Part shown: one piece after another, positions 41,197-49,933 of the stretch
Numbering within the stretch: position 1 is the stretch's first letter
Layout: each line of letters starts with the position of its first letter
Notes under the pieces: generated by a model
Told to the model about the DNA's origin: nothing
Database searches by the model: none
Seen by the model: only the letters and a program-made list of their open reading frames with translations
Origin: Exiguobacterium sp. SL-9
GTDB lineage: Bacteria > Bacillota > Bacilli > Exiguobacteriales > Exiguobacteriaceae
Assembly (NCBI RefSeq): GCF_004336985.1
Contig: NZ_SJUO01000001.1
Coordinates: 248,001 to 312,000 of the forward strand
DNA: 64,000 nt
Reading direction: 5' to 3'
Program-made: the position numbers and the translations under genes

Positions 41197-42072
41197 ATGA
41201 CGGTACAATTACCGATTCGGTTTCGCAATATTTTCTTTATTTTAATTGGTTCCTTTATTTTTGCGTTCGGGGTTTATCACTTCAACGTCCAAAACAATTT
41301 GGCGGAAGGCGGTTTCACCGGGATCACACTGATTCTACGAGGTTTGTTCGACTGGTCACCGTCGATCACGAACTTGGCGCTCAACATCCCGCTCTTCTTC
41401 GTCAGTTATAAGCTGCTCGGGCGGACGACGTTCATTTACACGCTCATCGGGACGTTCAGTTTCTCGCTCTGGTACGGACTCATCGCCAAGTACTCGAACC
41501 TCGTCATCGATTTGACGGACGATATGGTGCTCGCGAGTCTGTTCGCAGGTCTTTTCATCGGGGTCGGTCTCGGCATCATCTTCAATAACGGTGGGACGAC
41601 CGGAGGCGTCGACATTATCGCCCGGCTCGTGCAGCGCTACGTCGGCTGGTCGATCGGCAAGACGTTCCTCGTGTTCGACTTTTTCGTCATCGTCCTCAGT
41701 TTGACGTATCTCGATATTCGCGAGGCGATGTACACGCTACTCGCCGTCTATGTCGGTGCCCGCGTCATCGACTCGATGCAGGAAGGGACATACGCCGGGA
41801 AGGCAGCCATGATCATCAGTGATCACCGCACAGCCATCGCCGACGGCATCCATGCCACGATGAACCGCGGGACGACCCGACTTCTCGCCAAAGGTGGCTA
41901 TTCGAACAAGGAGCTTGAAGTGCTGTATGTCGTCGTCGGCCGGAACGAAGTGAATCGATTGAAGACGATCGTCAAACAGATTGATCCGCACGCCTTCATC
42001 ACGTTCCACCATGTCTATGAGGTCGGCGGTGAAGGCTTCACGTTCGATGAGAACCGGATTCCCTTGAAATAA
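41197..42072 (+). CDS. ypjC: YitT-family membrane protein, YpjC-like
   Basis: A 291-residue protein with five or six N-terminal membrane segments (YitT domain; FRNIFFILIGSFIFAFGVYHF, NLAEGGFTGITLILRGLF, GLFIGVGLGIIFNNGGTTGGVDIIA) and a cytoplasmic DUF2179 domain (about 205-291; MIISDHRTAIADGIHATMNRGTTRLLAKGGYSNKE, ending FTFDENRIPLK). The ATG at 41197 follows GGGAGG; the GTG at 41188 lies within it. B. subtilis ypjC is in the same neighbourhood, but here the gene is on the opposite strand. Function is unknown. Confidence 0.87.
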   Translation: MTVQLPIRFRNIFFILIGSFIFAFGVYHFNVQNNLAEGGFTGITLILRGLFDWSPSITNLALNIPLFFVSYKLLGRTTFIYTLIGTFSFSLWYGLIAKYSNLVIDLTDDMVLASLFAGLFIGVGLGIIFNNGGTTGGVDIIARLVQRYVGWSIGKTFLVFDFFVIVLSLTYLDIREAMYTLLAVYVGARVIDSMQEGTYAGKAAMIISDHRTAIADGIHATMNRGTTRLLAKGGYSNKELEVLYVVVGRNEVNRLKTIVKQIDPHAFITFHHVYEVGGEGFTFDENRIPLK

Positions 42073-42084
42073 GTCACGACGCAC

Positions 42085-42112
42085 AACGCCCCGTTCGAAT
42101 GAACGGGGCGTT
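42085..42112. terminator. Bidirectional terminator between ypjC and the GreA-like gene
   Basis: AACGCCCCGTTC, GAAT, GAACGGGGCGTT: a perfect 12-bp stem between converging genes. Confidence 0.88.
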
Positions 42113-42583
42113 TCATAATCGCTTGATGTGGACGATCTCAAACATGAGCGCGCCTCCCGGTGAAGCGATTGAGACGGTTTGACCGACGGCGCCCCCCATC
42201 AACCCGTTGCCGAGCGGTGACGTCGCGGAGATTGTCCCGTTCGCCAAATCGGCTTCGAGCTCGCCGACGATTTGGTACGTCTCGGTTTCTTCTTGAGGTA
42301 GTTCTCGGAGTGTTACCGTGTCACCGAATCCGACTTGTCCGGCATCTGATTCCCGTTCTACGATGACGGCGTCGGCGAGCGTACGCGCTAGTTCGATGAT
42401 TTTTGTCTCGATGCGCTCTTGTTCGCGGACCGCGTCCACATACGTCACGTCTTCTCGAAAGTCACAAAATTTCCGAGCTGCCTTGACGCGTTCGAGCGCC
42501 TCGCGCCGCCCATCGACGCGAAGCGTCTCGAGTTGTTCGATCAAACGCAGGCGACCCGCCTTCGTCAATTGTGGTTTTGGCAT
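42113..42583 (-). CDS. GreA/GreB-family transcription factor
   Basis: A 156-residue RNA polymerase secondary-channel factor. The N-terminal coiled coil (about 1-75) has at its tip the acidic pair in CDFREDVTYVDAVREQ, comparable to GDLSENAEY of GreA, so cleavage stimulation is possible. The C-terminal FKBP-like domain contains GFGDTVTLREL, YQIVGELEADLANGTISATSPLGNGLMG. The sequence differs enough from housekeeping GreA that this may be a paralogue. It sits between ypjC and yugP and ends at a strong terminator. Confidence 0.8.
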   Translation of the reverse strand: MPKPQLTKAGRLRLIEQLETLRVDGRREALERVKAARKFCDFREDVTYVDAVREQERIETKIIELARTLADAVIVERESDAGQVGFGDTVTLRELPQEETETYQIVGELEADLANGTISATSPLGNGLMGGAVGQTVSIASPGGALMFEIVHIKRL

Positions 42584-42616
42584 GGGTGGCTCCTTTCAAA
42601 ACGAGATACAAAAAAA

Positions 42617-42636
42617 GTCCCGTCGTTCGACGGGAC
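42617..42636 (-). terminator. Intrinsic terminator of the yugP-like gene
   Basis: GTCCCGTCG, TT, CGACGGGAC followed on the minus strand by seven T. It lies eight bases past the stop codon and upstream of the GreA-like gene. Confidence 0.86.
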
Positions 42637-42644
42637 CGTTGATT

Positions 42645-43328
42645 CTACTCGTCACGTGGCATGAAGACGATGAGCGCCAAGCGGATGAGTTCGGCGACGG
42701 CGACGAGCGTTGCCGCTACATACGTCCATGCTGCCGCGTTAAGCACTTTACGCGCGCCCGACTCTTCTGTTGCCGTGACGATGCCGTGACTCGTCAGTTC
42801 AGCCATGGCCCGTTTCGAGGCATCGAATTCGACCGGAAGTGTGACAAGTTGGAACACGACCGCCCCGAGCATCATGACGACACCGAGTTGAGCGAGGCCC
42901 ATCGCTCCGAGGAGGAAACCACCTAAGAGAAGTGGGAACGACAAGTTCGATGTGATGTTCACGACCGGGACGAGCCGGTGACGGACCCGCATCATCTTGT
43001 AGTCTGTCGCATCTTGAATGACGTGGCCGATTTCGTGGGCTGCAATCGCAGCCGATGAGATCGTCGAACCTTGATACACTTCACGCGATAGACGGACGAC
43101 TTTATTGACCGGGTCGTAATGGTCACTCATCAATCCATCGACCATCTCGATGCGGACGTTGTGGACACCGTTTTGTTTCATGATAAAGTCAGCGACTTGT
43201 GCACCCGTGACCCCACTTTGAATCGGTTGTTGGAGAAACTTTTTGTACGTACTTTTCACTCGCATCTGGGCCCATAACGGGATGAGCATAATCAGTGCAA
43301 GATAGAAAATATAGCCACCTAATGACAT
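42645..43328 (-). CDS. yugP: YugP-type zinc metallopeptidase
   Basis: A 227-residue integral membrane neutral zinc peptidase family protein. The HEIGH motif (AAIAAHEIGHVIQDATDY, about 115-132) is intact and is preceded by DHYDPVNKVVRLS. N-terminal (about 3-22) and C-terminal hydrophobic segments anchor it. It is related to YugP/DUF45-type proteins of unknown substrate. The ATG at 43326-43328 is preceded by AGAGGTG; an upstream GTG is inside that signal. It is separated from ypjA by about 40 bases. Confidence 0.88.
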   Translation of the reverse strand: MSLGGYIFYLALIMLIPLWAQMRVKSTYKKFLQQPIQSGVTGAQVADFIMKQNGVHNVRIEMVDGLMSDHYDPVNKVVRLSREVYQGSTISSAAIAAHEIGHVIQDATDYKMMRVRHRLVPVVNITSNLSFPLLLGGFLLGAMGLAQLGVVMMLGAVVFQLVTLPVEFDASKRAMAELTSHGIVTATEESGARKVLNAAAWTYVAATLVAVAELIRLALIVFMPRDE

Positions 43329-43366
43329 GTTCTCGATCACCTCTGCGTGTATTTGATAATCTGATT

Positions 43367-43993
43367 TTACATTCTTATGAACTTATTATCAAGCGAAGTG
43401 CGCAGGATGATGTGGTATCCCATAAAAAAACATATTCCGGTCAACCAGAACGAGCCGTAGCCGATCCAGGCGATATGTTCGGCGAGCGACGGATAGCGCG
43501 GCCATTGACCGAGCACATAGTCGACAACATCGTTATGGATGACCCAGACGAGCGTCAAGACGAACGAGCGAACTGTCCATGTCATGAACGGCGCGTATAA
43601 GAAAGCCTGAAACGCCATCGCTCCGTGCGACACCATCAACATGACGGCCATGAGGATGGTGAACGTCTCGGCGTCCGGGCCCAGCCCTCTCAAGAACAAC
43701 AAGTTCATGACGACGGCCCACACTCCGTATTTGACGAGCGTGATGAAGGCAAGCGTCTCCATGAGCGGTGATTTTTTTCCAGCGAGCCAAAGGCCGAGCA
43801 CGATCGTGAAGAAAAGCGAAGCGGTCGGACTGTCAGGCACGAACGGCCAGTAGAGGAGCGGCGTATCGCGAAGCTGTGGCTCATACCAGACGTACCCGTA
43901 AATCGTGCCGAGCAAGTTGATGATAAACAAGAGCACTAAGACGATCCGATGCGTGAGGATTGGGCGTAACATATGTATCATTCGAGTATTCAT
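43367..43993 (-). CDS. ypjA: YpjA-like membrane protein (DUF1405)
   Basis: A 208-residue protein with about six membrane segments and DUF1405 features (NLLGTIYGYVWYEPQL, W-P-F-V-P-D-S-P-T-A-S-L-F-F, KYGVWAVVMNLLFL, SHGAMAFQAFLYAPF). Position next to qcrC is conserved in Bacillus (qcrC-ypjA-ypjB). ypjB is not found here. Several N-terminal ATGs (M1, M5, M8) are possible. A terminator of the qcr operon lies between it and qcrC, so it has a separate transcript or depends on readthrough. Confidence 0.88.
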   Translation of the reverse strand: MNTRMIHMLRPILTHRIVLVLLFIINLLGTIYGYVWYEPQLRDTPLLYWPFVPDSPTASLFFTIVLGLWLAGKKSPLMETLAFITLVKYGVWAVVMNLLFLRGLGPDAETFTILMAVMLMVSHGAMAFQAFLYAPFMTWTVRSFVLTLVWVIHNDVVDYVLGQWPRYPSLAEHIAWIGYGSFWLTGICFFMGYHIILRTSLDNKFIRM

Positions 43994-44034
43994 CCTTTTT
44001 TATCCTAATTGTAACGTAAGAGACCCAAAGTAAA

Positions 44035-44069
44035 AAGAAGCATGACCCGTTTAACGGGCCACGCTTCTT
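44035..44069 (-). terminator. Intrinsic terminator of qcrABC
   Basis: AAGAAGC-ATG-A-CCCG / CGGG-C-CAC-GCTTCTT with small mismatches, continuing to TTTTTA on the minus strand. It lies 12 bases past the qcrC stop. Confidence 0.85.
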
Positions 44070-44080
44070 GAACCAATGGC

Positions 44081-44875
44081 TTATTGGTTATTCTCGCCGC
44101 CTTCACCGTACGAAGCGATGAATTCAGACATGGCTTGGAGGTCCTCATCCGAACCTTCCCATTGGCCGGCCGGCATCGTTCCGACACCGTTGACCGCGAT
44201 TTCCGCAATCTCTTCAGCCGTGTATGCTGTGCCGACGAGACCTGGAGCGGCAGCGCCGCCTTCAAGGTTCTGACCGTGACAGTTCACACAAGACTGGGCC
44301 GCGTAAATCTCATAACCTGGCGCAGCCGTATCAATTTCCGGACCCTCACCTGGTACTTGAAGAATCCCTTGCTCGTGGACTTGGTCCCAGTGCGTCGTTT
44401 GAACCGACTCCCACGTCAAGTAGAAGACCGATAAAATACCGAGAAGCATGAAGCTAATGGCGACCGGACGCTTCGCCGGACGACGTTCGAGCCCTTGGTC
44501 AAGCCATGGTGCAATCAAGAGTGCCGTAAAGGCGACCCCTGGCAAGATGACCGTTCCAAGCAAAATCCAATCCCCTGCTGCGAATTGGTACTTGAGCAAT
44601 TGATACAAGAACAAGAAATACCAGTCCGGTAACGGAATGTAAGACGTGTTCGTTGGATCGGCGATGTTTTGAAGCGGTGGTGCCTCGACGATTGTCAAGG
44701 CGATGAACCCGATCAAGAAGACCGAACCGACCATCCACTCTTTCAACAAGAAGTTCGGCCAGAACGCTTCAGTGCGTCCTGGGTATTCAGAATAGTCTTT
44801 TGCAATATTTTGTTTCCGATTCGAGATTCCTACTCGAGAGTCGGTTACAAATTTCATCCCTTTACCGCGATGCAT
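44081..44875 (-). CDS. qcrC: Menaquinol-cytochrome c reductase, cytochrome b/c subunit QcrC
   Basis: A 264-residue fusion of the subunit IV-like part of cytochrome b (about 36-155, with the PDWYFLFLYQLLKYQ quinol-site segment) and a C-terminal cytochrome c domain (about 180-264). Heme c is bound by C196-V-N-C199-H200, with M234 (GTMPAG) the likely axial ligand. The domain lies on the outer face of the membrane and passes electrons to cytochrome c oxidase. The N-terminus MHRGKGMKFV matches Bacillus QcrC. Last gene of qcrABC. Confidence 0.96.
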   Translation of the reverse strand: MHRGKGMKFVTDSRVGISNRKQNIAKDYSEYPGRTEAFWPNFLLKEWMVGSVFLIGFIALTIVEAPPLQNIADPTNTSYIPLPDWYFLFLYQLLKYQFAAGDWILLGTVILPGVAFTALLIAPWLDQGLERRPAKRPVAISFMLLGILSVFYLTWESVQTTHWDQVHEQGILQVPGEGPEIDTAAPGYEIYAAQSCVNCHGQNLEGGAAAPGLVGTAYTAEEIAEIAVNGVGTMPAGQWEGSDEDLQAMSEFIASYGEGGENNQ

Positions 44876-44908
44876 ATCGTTTCTCCCCCTTTATATCTTC
44901 GAATCGGC

Positions 44909-45580
44909 TTATAGCGGTCCTGAAATCCCTTGTTTACGAATCATCAAGAAGTGGGCTCCGAGGAGTCCGAACAAGGCCGCCGGTAAGAAGAAGACGTGAA
45001 TGGCGAAGAAGTTCGTGAGCGTCCGTGCGCCGACGATCTCACCACCGGCGAGAAGCGTCTTGGCGATGCCACCGATGACCGGGACACTCTCGGCAATTTG
45101 AAGCGTAACTTTCGTCGCGAACAACGCTTTCATATCCCACGGCAACAAGTACCCTGTAAGACCGAGCGCCAAGACGACGAAGAACAAGAGAACACCGACG
45201 ACCCAGTTGAGCTCGCGCGGTTTCTTATACGATCCGGTAAAGAATACGCGGAGCGTATGTAAGAACAACATGACGATTGCGACCGATGCGCCCCAGTGGT
45301 GCATCCCACGAACGATTTGTCCGTGTGCGATCTCGTTTTGTAAATAGTACACCGACGCGTGCGCGTTGATGATGTCTGGTACATAATACATCGTCAAGAA
45401 CATCCCTGACAGGATTTGAATCACGATCGTGAAGAACGTCAGACCGCCAAAACAATAGACAAATGCTGAAAAGTGATGGGCAGGGTTGACGTGTTCTGGA
45501 ACTTCATGGTCAGCGATGTCGCGCCATAACGGCGTGATGTCGACGCGTTCATCGACCCAATCATAAATTTTTTGTAACAT
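44909..45580 (-). CDS. qcrB: Cytochrome b6-type subunit QcrB
   Basis: A 223-residue cytochrome b6-like membrane subunit. The heme-binding histidines appear in VYCFGGLTFFTIVIQILSGMFL and IVRGMHHWGASVAIVMLFLHTLRVFF, and again in FFAIHVFFLPAALFGLLGAHFLMI. The conserved cysteine position early in the protein that binds a third heme covalently in b6f-type complexes is at VYCFGG. It is the central quinol-oxidising unit with QcrA and QcrC. Confidence 0.96.
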   Translation of the reverse strand: MLQKIYDWVDERVDITPLWRDIADHEVPEHVNPAHHFSAFVYCFGGLTFFTIVIQILSGMFLTMYYVPDIINAHASVYYLQNEIAHGQIVRGMHHWGASVAIVMLFLHTLRVFFTGSYKKPRELNWVVGVLLFFVVLALGLTGYLLPWDMKALFATKVTLQIAESVPVIGGIAKTLLAGGEIVGARTLTNFFAIHVFFLPAALFGLLGAHFLMIRKQGISGPL

Positions 45581-45595
45581 CGACTATTCCCCCTC

Positions 45596-46099
45596 TCACA
45601 ACTGTGCGACTGGACTGCCCAAGTATAGGAAGCCGTCTTTTTCTTCTTTTTCGTAGCGTGCAAGTGGTGATGTCGGAGGCGTACCCGGAATGTTCGTTCC
45701 ATCTTTCTCATAGCGACCGAAGTGACACGGACAGAAGAACTCTGTCGGTCGAGTCGGGTCTCCACCATATCCTACTTGGCAACCGAGGTGTGTACAAATT
45801 GGAGACAAGGCGATGACTTCGCCGCTCTCATCTTTAAATACCCACGCCGAAAGCGTTTCTTCAAATTCATACCAAGCATCTTGCGTTTGTTTCTTAAAGT
45901 CGACACGTTGCGGCTCAGTCGTGATGTCGTCGAGACTGATGACTTTTACTTTATCGCCCGCATCCGATTTTTTTAAGACCGGATCGATCGCAAAGTTGAC
46001 CATCGGACTGATCAATGTTGCCGCCATAAAGCCACCTACACCAGTCAACGTATACGTTAAGAACTGACGGCGTGTGACTTTTGACCCATTTTGAGCCAT
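45596..46099 (-). CDS. qcrA: Rieske iron-sulfur subunit QcrA
   Basis: A 167-residue Rieske protein with a twin-arginine-type start (SKVTRRQFLTYTLTGVGGFMAATLI) and a single membrane anchor. The 2Fe-2S ligands are C102-T-H104 and C123-P-C125-H126; C107 and C125 would form the disulfide. First gene of the qcr operon. A very good promoter is located 70-105 bases upstream. Confidence 0.96.
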   Translation of the reverse strand: MAQNGSKVTRRQFLTYTLTGVGGFMAATLISPMVNFAIDPVLKKSDAGDKVKVISLDDITTEPQRVDFKKQTQDAWYEFEETLSAWVFKDESGEVIALSPICTHLGCQVGYGGDPTRPTEFFCPCHFGRYEKDGTNIPGTPPTSPLARYEKEEKDGFLYLGSPVAQL

Positions 46100-46175
46100 T
46101 TCGTTCCCCCCTCATTCGTGTGCATAACCCCATAATTCTTTATGCATTCTTCACAAAAATTTCTCACTCAACAAA

Positions 46176-46204
46176 ATAGTATATCAATAAAACCTCTACG
46201 TCAA
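46176..46204 (-). promoter_or_regulatory. Promoter of qcrABC
   Basis: Minus strand TTGACG (46199-46204), 17 bases, TACTAT (46176-46181). It overlaps nothing else and starts just downstream of the ypiF stop. Confidence 0.75.
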
Positions 46205-46209
46205 CCGCT

Positions 46210-46650
46210 TCATGTCGCCATCCAACGGCTCGAAAGCTCAGTAATGACTTGCGTCGCAAAATTTTGAACCATCGTGTGCGACTGCTCGCCGGACATGCCT
46301 TTTAACGCAAGCGGCGGAACAAAAATAATCGGCAGTTCAGACCCTTTAAAACGCAAATCCGAGGAGATGAACAACACGTGGGAAAACCCAGAGGCCATTG
46401 CTTTCATGTGTACCGCTTCTGCCGTCGCACGGCCAGCATCCACATCGACGTAACTGAGCGTCGGACTGAGCATCGTCCGTCCCGACAGTTGCCGTTCGGT
46501 CTCGAGTGCGACCGCCTGAATGACTTCGTTGCCTTCGGCTTTACGCACGATGTCCTCATCAAACGCCAGTTCGACGAGTGGGACGACGAGCGTATCGACG
46601 TATTGGCGTTCTGTCAGCGACTTCATCGCGTCTATGCCATCGAACCTCAT
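46210..46650 (-). CDS. ypiF: YpiF-like protein (DUF2487)
   Basis: A 146-residue soluble protein of the YpiF family: DTLVVPLVELAFDED, then MLSPTLSYVDVD, FSHVLFISSDLRFKGSELPIIFVPPL. The ATG at 46648-46650 follows AGGAGG, while the longer reading of 17 more residues has no signal. The ypiB-ypiF-qcrABC order matches B. subtilis. Function is unknown. Confidence 0.86.
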   Translation of the reverse strand: MRFDGIDAMKSLTERQYVDTLVVPLVELAFDEDIVRKAEGNEVIQAVALETERQLSGRTMLSPTLSYVDVDAGRATAEAVHMKAMASGFSHVLFISSDLRFKGSELPIIFVPPLALKGMSGEQSHTMVQNFATQVITELSSRWMAT

Positions 46651-46776
46651 CTTCCTCCTCCTCTCCTCTAGACATACATCATCATGTCCATTGTAGCGCA
46701 CCTACAAACGTTCCCTATGCGAAACTTATGAACGAAATGTGAAATTATTGTGTATTCCTACGTCATTAATATACCA

Positions 46777-46814
46777 AAAAACAAGCGCTGACCATAACGG
46801 AAGCGCTTGTTTTT
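46777..46814. terminator. Terminator between ypiB and ypiF
   Basis: AAAAACAAGCGCT / AGCGCTTGTTTTT with a 12-base loop. It is symmetrical, with T runs both ways; the working direction is from ypiA-ypiB. Confidence 0.85.
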
Positions 46815-46815
46815 A

Positions 46816-47349
46816 TTAAAATAATTTTGAGGCCCGCACTTGATGCAGTTGGCTCGTCAAATTCCGGAACAATTTCTCGTCGCGCCGGTCGAGCGCCTTG
46901 TCGATTTCGACGAGCAGACGTTCTTCCTCGAACTGGGCGACCGAGGCACGGATGACCGTTTGAGCGGACGTCGTCACTTCATCCTTCAGTTCAGCGACGG
47001 GCTCGAACGGATTCAATTCAACGATATCGATCCACATCTCGTCGATCATCATTCCTTGGAAGTTGAGCTCCACGTAGATCGCTCCATCGTGGAGCCGGAT
47101 GTCGTGATACGCCTTCTCAGGATTGACCGTGATGAGGTCACCCCGGCGATAGCGGAACGGTTCCCCGTCAAAGCCGTACGCCGTCATGATCAGGCTACGC
47201 GGTGAGACCGAGGCGTTCGTGACGAAATGAACGTTCCCGAGTTTTTCTGGATGTCTGAGCCAGTAGTCGATAATCCATTTGGCCTCTCGTTTACGAAGCG
47301 TATGATGAGCGAGGAATCGCTTTAAGAACATCTTTTTCCGCTCGACCAT
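46816..47349 (-). CDS. ypiB: YpiB-like protein (UPF0302)
   Basis: A 177-residue soluble protein of UPF0302. The N-terminal block FLKRFLAHHTLRKREAKWIIDYWLR and the central VHFVTNASVSPRSLIMTAYGFDGEPFRYRRG are the family core; the C-terminal helix has FEEERLLVEIDKALDRRDEKLF. It follows ypiA by 24 bases in what appears to be a two-gene operon. A specific function is not established. Confidence 0.9.
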   Translation of the reverse strand: MVERKKMFLKRFLAHHTLRKREAKWIIDYWLRHPEKLGNVHFVTNASVSPRSLIMTAYGFDGEPFRYRRGDLITVNPEKAYHDIRLHDGAIYVELNFQGMMIDEMWIDIVELNPFEPVAELKDEVTTSAQTVIRASVAQFEEERLLVEIDKALDRRDEKLFRNLTSQLHQVRASKLF

Positions 47350-47373
47350 ATGACCCCATCTCCTTTGTATCGA

Positions 47374-48645
47374 TTAATCGTGGTCCGTCAACCGTTCGAG
47401 CCGCTCCTCAAGAGCTTGGCGATCGTCGACGTCGACGGTGAGCGCAAGCGTTTGCTCGAGCACTCGTTGCGCTTCGGCACGCTGTCCTTCTTCTATCAAT
47501 AGTGTAGCCCATTCGATGGCAAATGACACGTCCTCTTTATAAACTTGCTCAATCGACCGATATAACGTGACGGCTTGATCGTACGCTTCGAGTTCATAGG
47601 CCGCTTTCGCTTTATACCAGGTCATAAGCGGGGACGTCGAATGCTCTTCGAGCGTGTCGATCGTCTCAAGGACGGCCTCCATATCGCCGGACTCGAATAA
47701 GACGGACAAGAGGAGTTCGGTCGCCTGGAGCGATTCCGGGTTCAGCGCGAGCGCCTCCCGGAGTTCCGCGACCGCCTCGTCCGTTCGGCCCTGCTTCAAG
47801 AACAGCTTCGCCTTCACCGTCCGCAACTCATCGTTGTAGTCGTCACGGTCGATTCCCTGATCGATGACGACGAGTGCCTCATCGAGACGGCCAAGCGCAT
47901 CGAGCGCCTCCGTATAAGGAAGATAGAGCGACGTGAAGTCAGGGTCCATCGCCTGGAGCGACTCGAACTGTTTCACAGCGATTTCGTCGCGGCCGATGCG
48001 GTGAGCGGTCATCGCGTGACCGAACACGGTATTCAAGTTGCGGTCGTCCGCCTTCTCATACTCGTCGAGCGCTTCTTCGAACGAGCCGATCATCGTGAGC
48101 GCCTCGGCGTAGTCCGCTTGATAGTCGAGTTCTTCCGGCAAACGCAAGTGTGGCAGACGAGCATAGAGTGGGACGGCCTGTTCGAACGAACCGATTGACG
48201 CATACAGTTCGGCTAGTCCATATATGAGAAGCGGTTCGTCAGGATTCGTTTCAAGCGCCTCCATCAGTTTCTTGACGGCGACCTCGTCCAAGCCTTGCGA
48301 TTGATACAAATCTGCGAGCAAGACGAGACTGCGCATATGCGCTTCTTTATCCGTCGTGTCAATCTTTTCAAGGACGGCAATCGCTTCTTCTTCACGGTCA
48401 CTATCCAAGTATGCCTCGGCGAGCGACAAGGCGACATGCGGATTGCCCGCGTAATCGACATACAGCGCCGCGAGCACGTTCACGGCACGATCGGCAAGCC
48501 CGAGTTCGAGGTAGATGTCGGCGATCGCCAAACGGTCCTCGTCCGACCCGTCCTTCTCGAGCGACTCAAGATGCATGAGCGCATGCTCGGTCTCGCCCTT
48601 CTCGAGCATTTCGATGATATGGTTCAATTCTATTTCGTCTAACAT
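47374..48645 (-). CDS. ypiA: TPR-repeat protein, YpiA-like
   Basis: A 423-residue all-helical protein with about ten tetratricopeptide repeats (for example DEDRLAIADIYLELGLADRAVNVLAALY, PLLIYGLAELYASIGSFEQAVPLYARL, NDELRTVKAKLFLKQGRTDEAVAELREAL). No signal peptide; likely a cytoplasmic scaffold. The B. subtilis homologue YpiA is in the same place between aroE/aroA and ypiB. Strongly acidic composition. Partner unknown. Confidence 0.9.
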   Translation of the reverse strand: MLDEIELNHIIEMLEKGETEHALMHLESLEKDGSDEDRLAIADIYLELGLADRAVNVLAALYVDYAGNPHVALSLAEAYLDSDREEEAIAVLEKIDTTDKEAHMRSLVLLADLYQSQGLDEVAVKKLMEALETNPDEPLLIYGLAELYASIGSFEQAVPLYARLPHLRLPEELDYQADYAEALTMIGSFEEALDEYEKADDRNLNTVFGHAMTAHRIGRDEIAVKQFESLQAMDPDFTSLYLPYTEALDALGRLDEALVVIDQGIDRDDYNDELRTVKAKLFLKQGRTDEAVAELREALALNPESLQATELLLSVLFESGDMEAVLETIDTLEEHSTSPLMTWYKAKAAYELEAYDQAVTLYRSIEQVYKEDVSFAIEWATLLIEEGQRAEAQRVLEQTLALTVDVDDRQALEERLERLTDHD

Positions 48646-48681
48646 GGTTATAGTTCCTCCTACCGACTACTCGTATTGACG

Positions 48682-49932
48682 TTATTCTATCTCACGTCCG
48701 AGGCGTTGTAAATCGTCACGGAATCGTGGGTAACTCACATCCGCCGCCTCGACATGTTCAATCGTCACACGTTCGGTCGTCAATAAGTCCGCGATTTGAA
48801 GCATCATCGCGAGTCGATGATCCCCGTGCGAAGACACATGTCCACCGTGAAGGCGGCTCGGAAAGACATCGAACCCGTCCTCGGTTTCGCGTATATCGAC
48901 ACCGAGCGCGGAAAGTTCTTGCACGACAGTCTGAATCCGATCCGTCTCTTTGACACGGAGTTCGCTCGCGTCCCGGACAGATGACGGACTCGTCGCTTGT
49001 GAGGCGACGAGCGCAAACAACGGCAACTCATCGATTTGGTGCGGGATTGCGTCCCCATCCAACCGAATGCCTTGGAGCGTACTCGTCGACACGGTCACGT
49101 CACCGACCGATTCTTCCCCGAGCGTACGGACGTTCGTCACTTCAATCTTCGCCCCCATCCGTTCGAGCGTGCGCAAGAAACCGATTCGTGTCTCGTTCAA
49201 ACAGACATCGGTCGTCGTGAGGCAACTGTTCGGTACGAGCGCCGCACCGGCCCACCAAAAGGCGGCCGAAGAAGGATCGGCCGGAACGGCCACGTTCGCA
49301 GCTTCAAGAACTGACGGCGACAACCGGATTGTCCTGATCCCTTCGTCAGAAGTGATTTCAATCTGTCCTTTAAAGAGCGGTAGCATACGTTCGGTATGGT
49401 CCCTTGACAAAACCGGTTCGCGGACAATCGTCGGGCTGTCCGCGCGCAGTCCGGCGAGCAAGACGGCTGATTTCACTTGTGCACTCGCAACGGGCAACGT
49501 GTAATCGATGCCTGAAAGTGACCGTCCGTAGATATGGAGCGGAGCGAAATCTCCGTCGAGAGCGGCACCCATTTGCCGGAGCGGGTCCGTTACCCGACGC
49601 ATCGGACGTTTTGAGAGCGAGGCGTCCCCGGTAAGCGTGAATTCCCCATCATATCCAGCGAGAAGCCCGGTCATGAGACGCATCGTCGTGCCCGAGTTCC
49701 CGCAATCGAGTTCGGCCGACGTGAGCGTCTTTGCTCCCGTGATGAGAAGATGGTCAGGCGCTTCAACGACGACGGCACCTAACCGTCGAATCGCCTCGAG
49801 CGTCGAACGACAATCCTCACCGAGGAGCGGATTGTAAATCGTGGTCTCCCCGGTCGCTACAGCCCCGAACAAGAGAGCCCGATGCGTGATTGACTTATCA
49901 CTCGGCACGCGTATGAATCCATTCAATCCCAT
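48682..49932 (-). CDS. aroA: 5-enolpyruvylshikimate-3-phosphate synthase
   Basis: A 416-residue shikimate-pathway enzyme that joins shikimate-3-phosphate and PEP. PSDKSITHRALLFGAVA (about 10-26) holds the catalytic Lys/Ser/Arg, LDCGNSGTTMRLMTGLLAG (about 76-94) the PEP-binding loop; in the second half are DGDAIPHQIDELPLFALVA, RVKETDRIQ and SHGDHRLAMMLQIA. Gly-to-Ser replacement at PGDKS (PSDKS) and the S-I-T-H-R spelling place it in the Firmicute/class II-like group. It is one base from the aroB stop and thus follows aroC and aroB in one transcript. B. subtilis has the trp, hisC and tyrA genes inserted between aroB and this gene. Confidence 0.95.
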   Translation of the reverse strand: MGLNGFIRVPSDKSITHRALLFGAVATGETTIYNPLLGEDCRSTLEAIRRLGAVVVEAPDHLLITGAKTLTSAELDCGNSGTTMRLMTGLLAGYDGEFTLTGDASLSKRPMRRVTDPLRQMGAALDGDFAPLHIYGRSLSGIDYTLPVASAQVKSAVLLAGLRADSPTIVREPVLSRDHTERMLPLFKGQIEITSDEGIRTIRLSPSVLEAANVAVPADPSSAAFWWAGAALVPNSCLTTTDVCLNETRIGFLRTLERMGAKIEVTNVRTLGEESVGDVTVSTSTLQGIRLDGDAIPHQIDELPLFALVASQATSPSSVRDASELRVKETDRIQTVVQELSALGVDIRETEDGFDVFPSRLHGGHVSSHGDHRLAMMLQIADLLTTERVTIEHVEAADVSYPRFRDDLQRLGREIE

Positions 49933-49933
49933 A

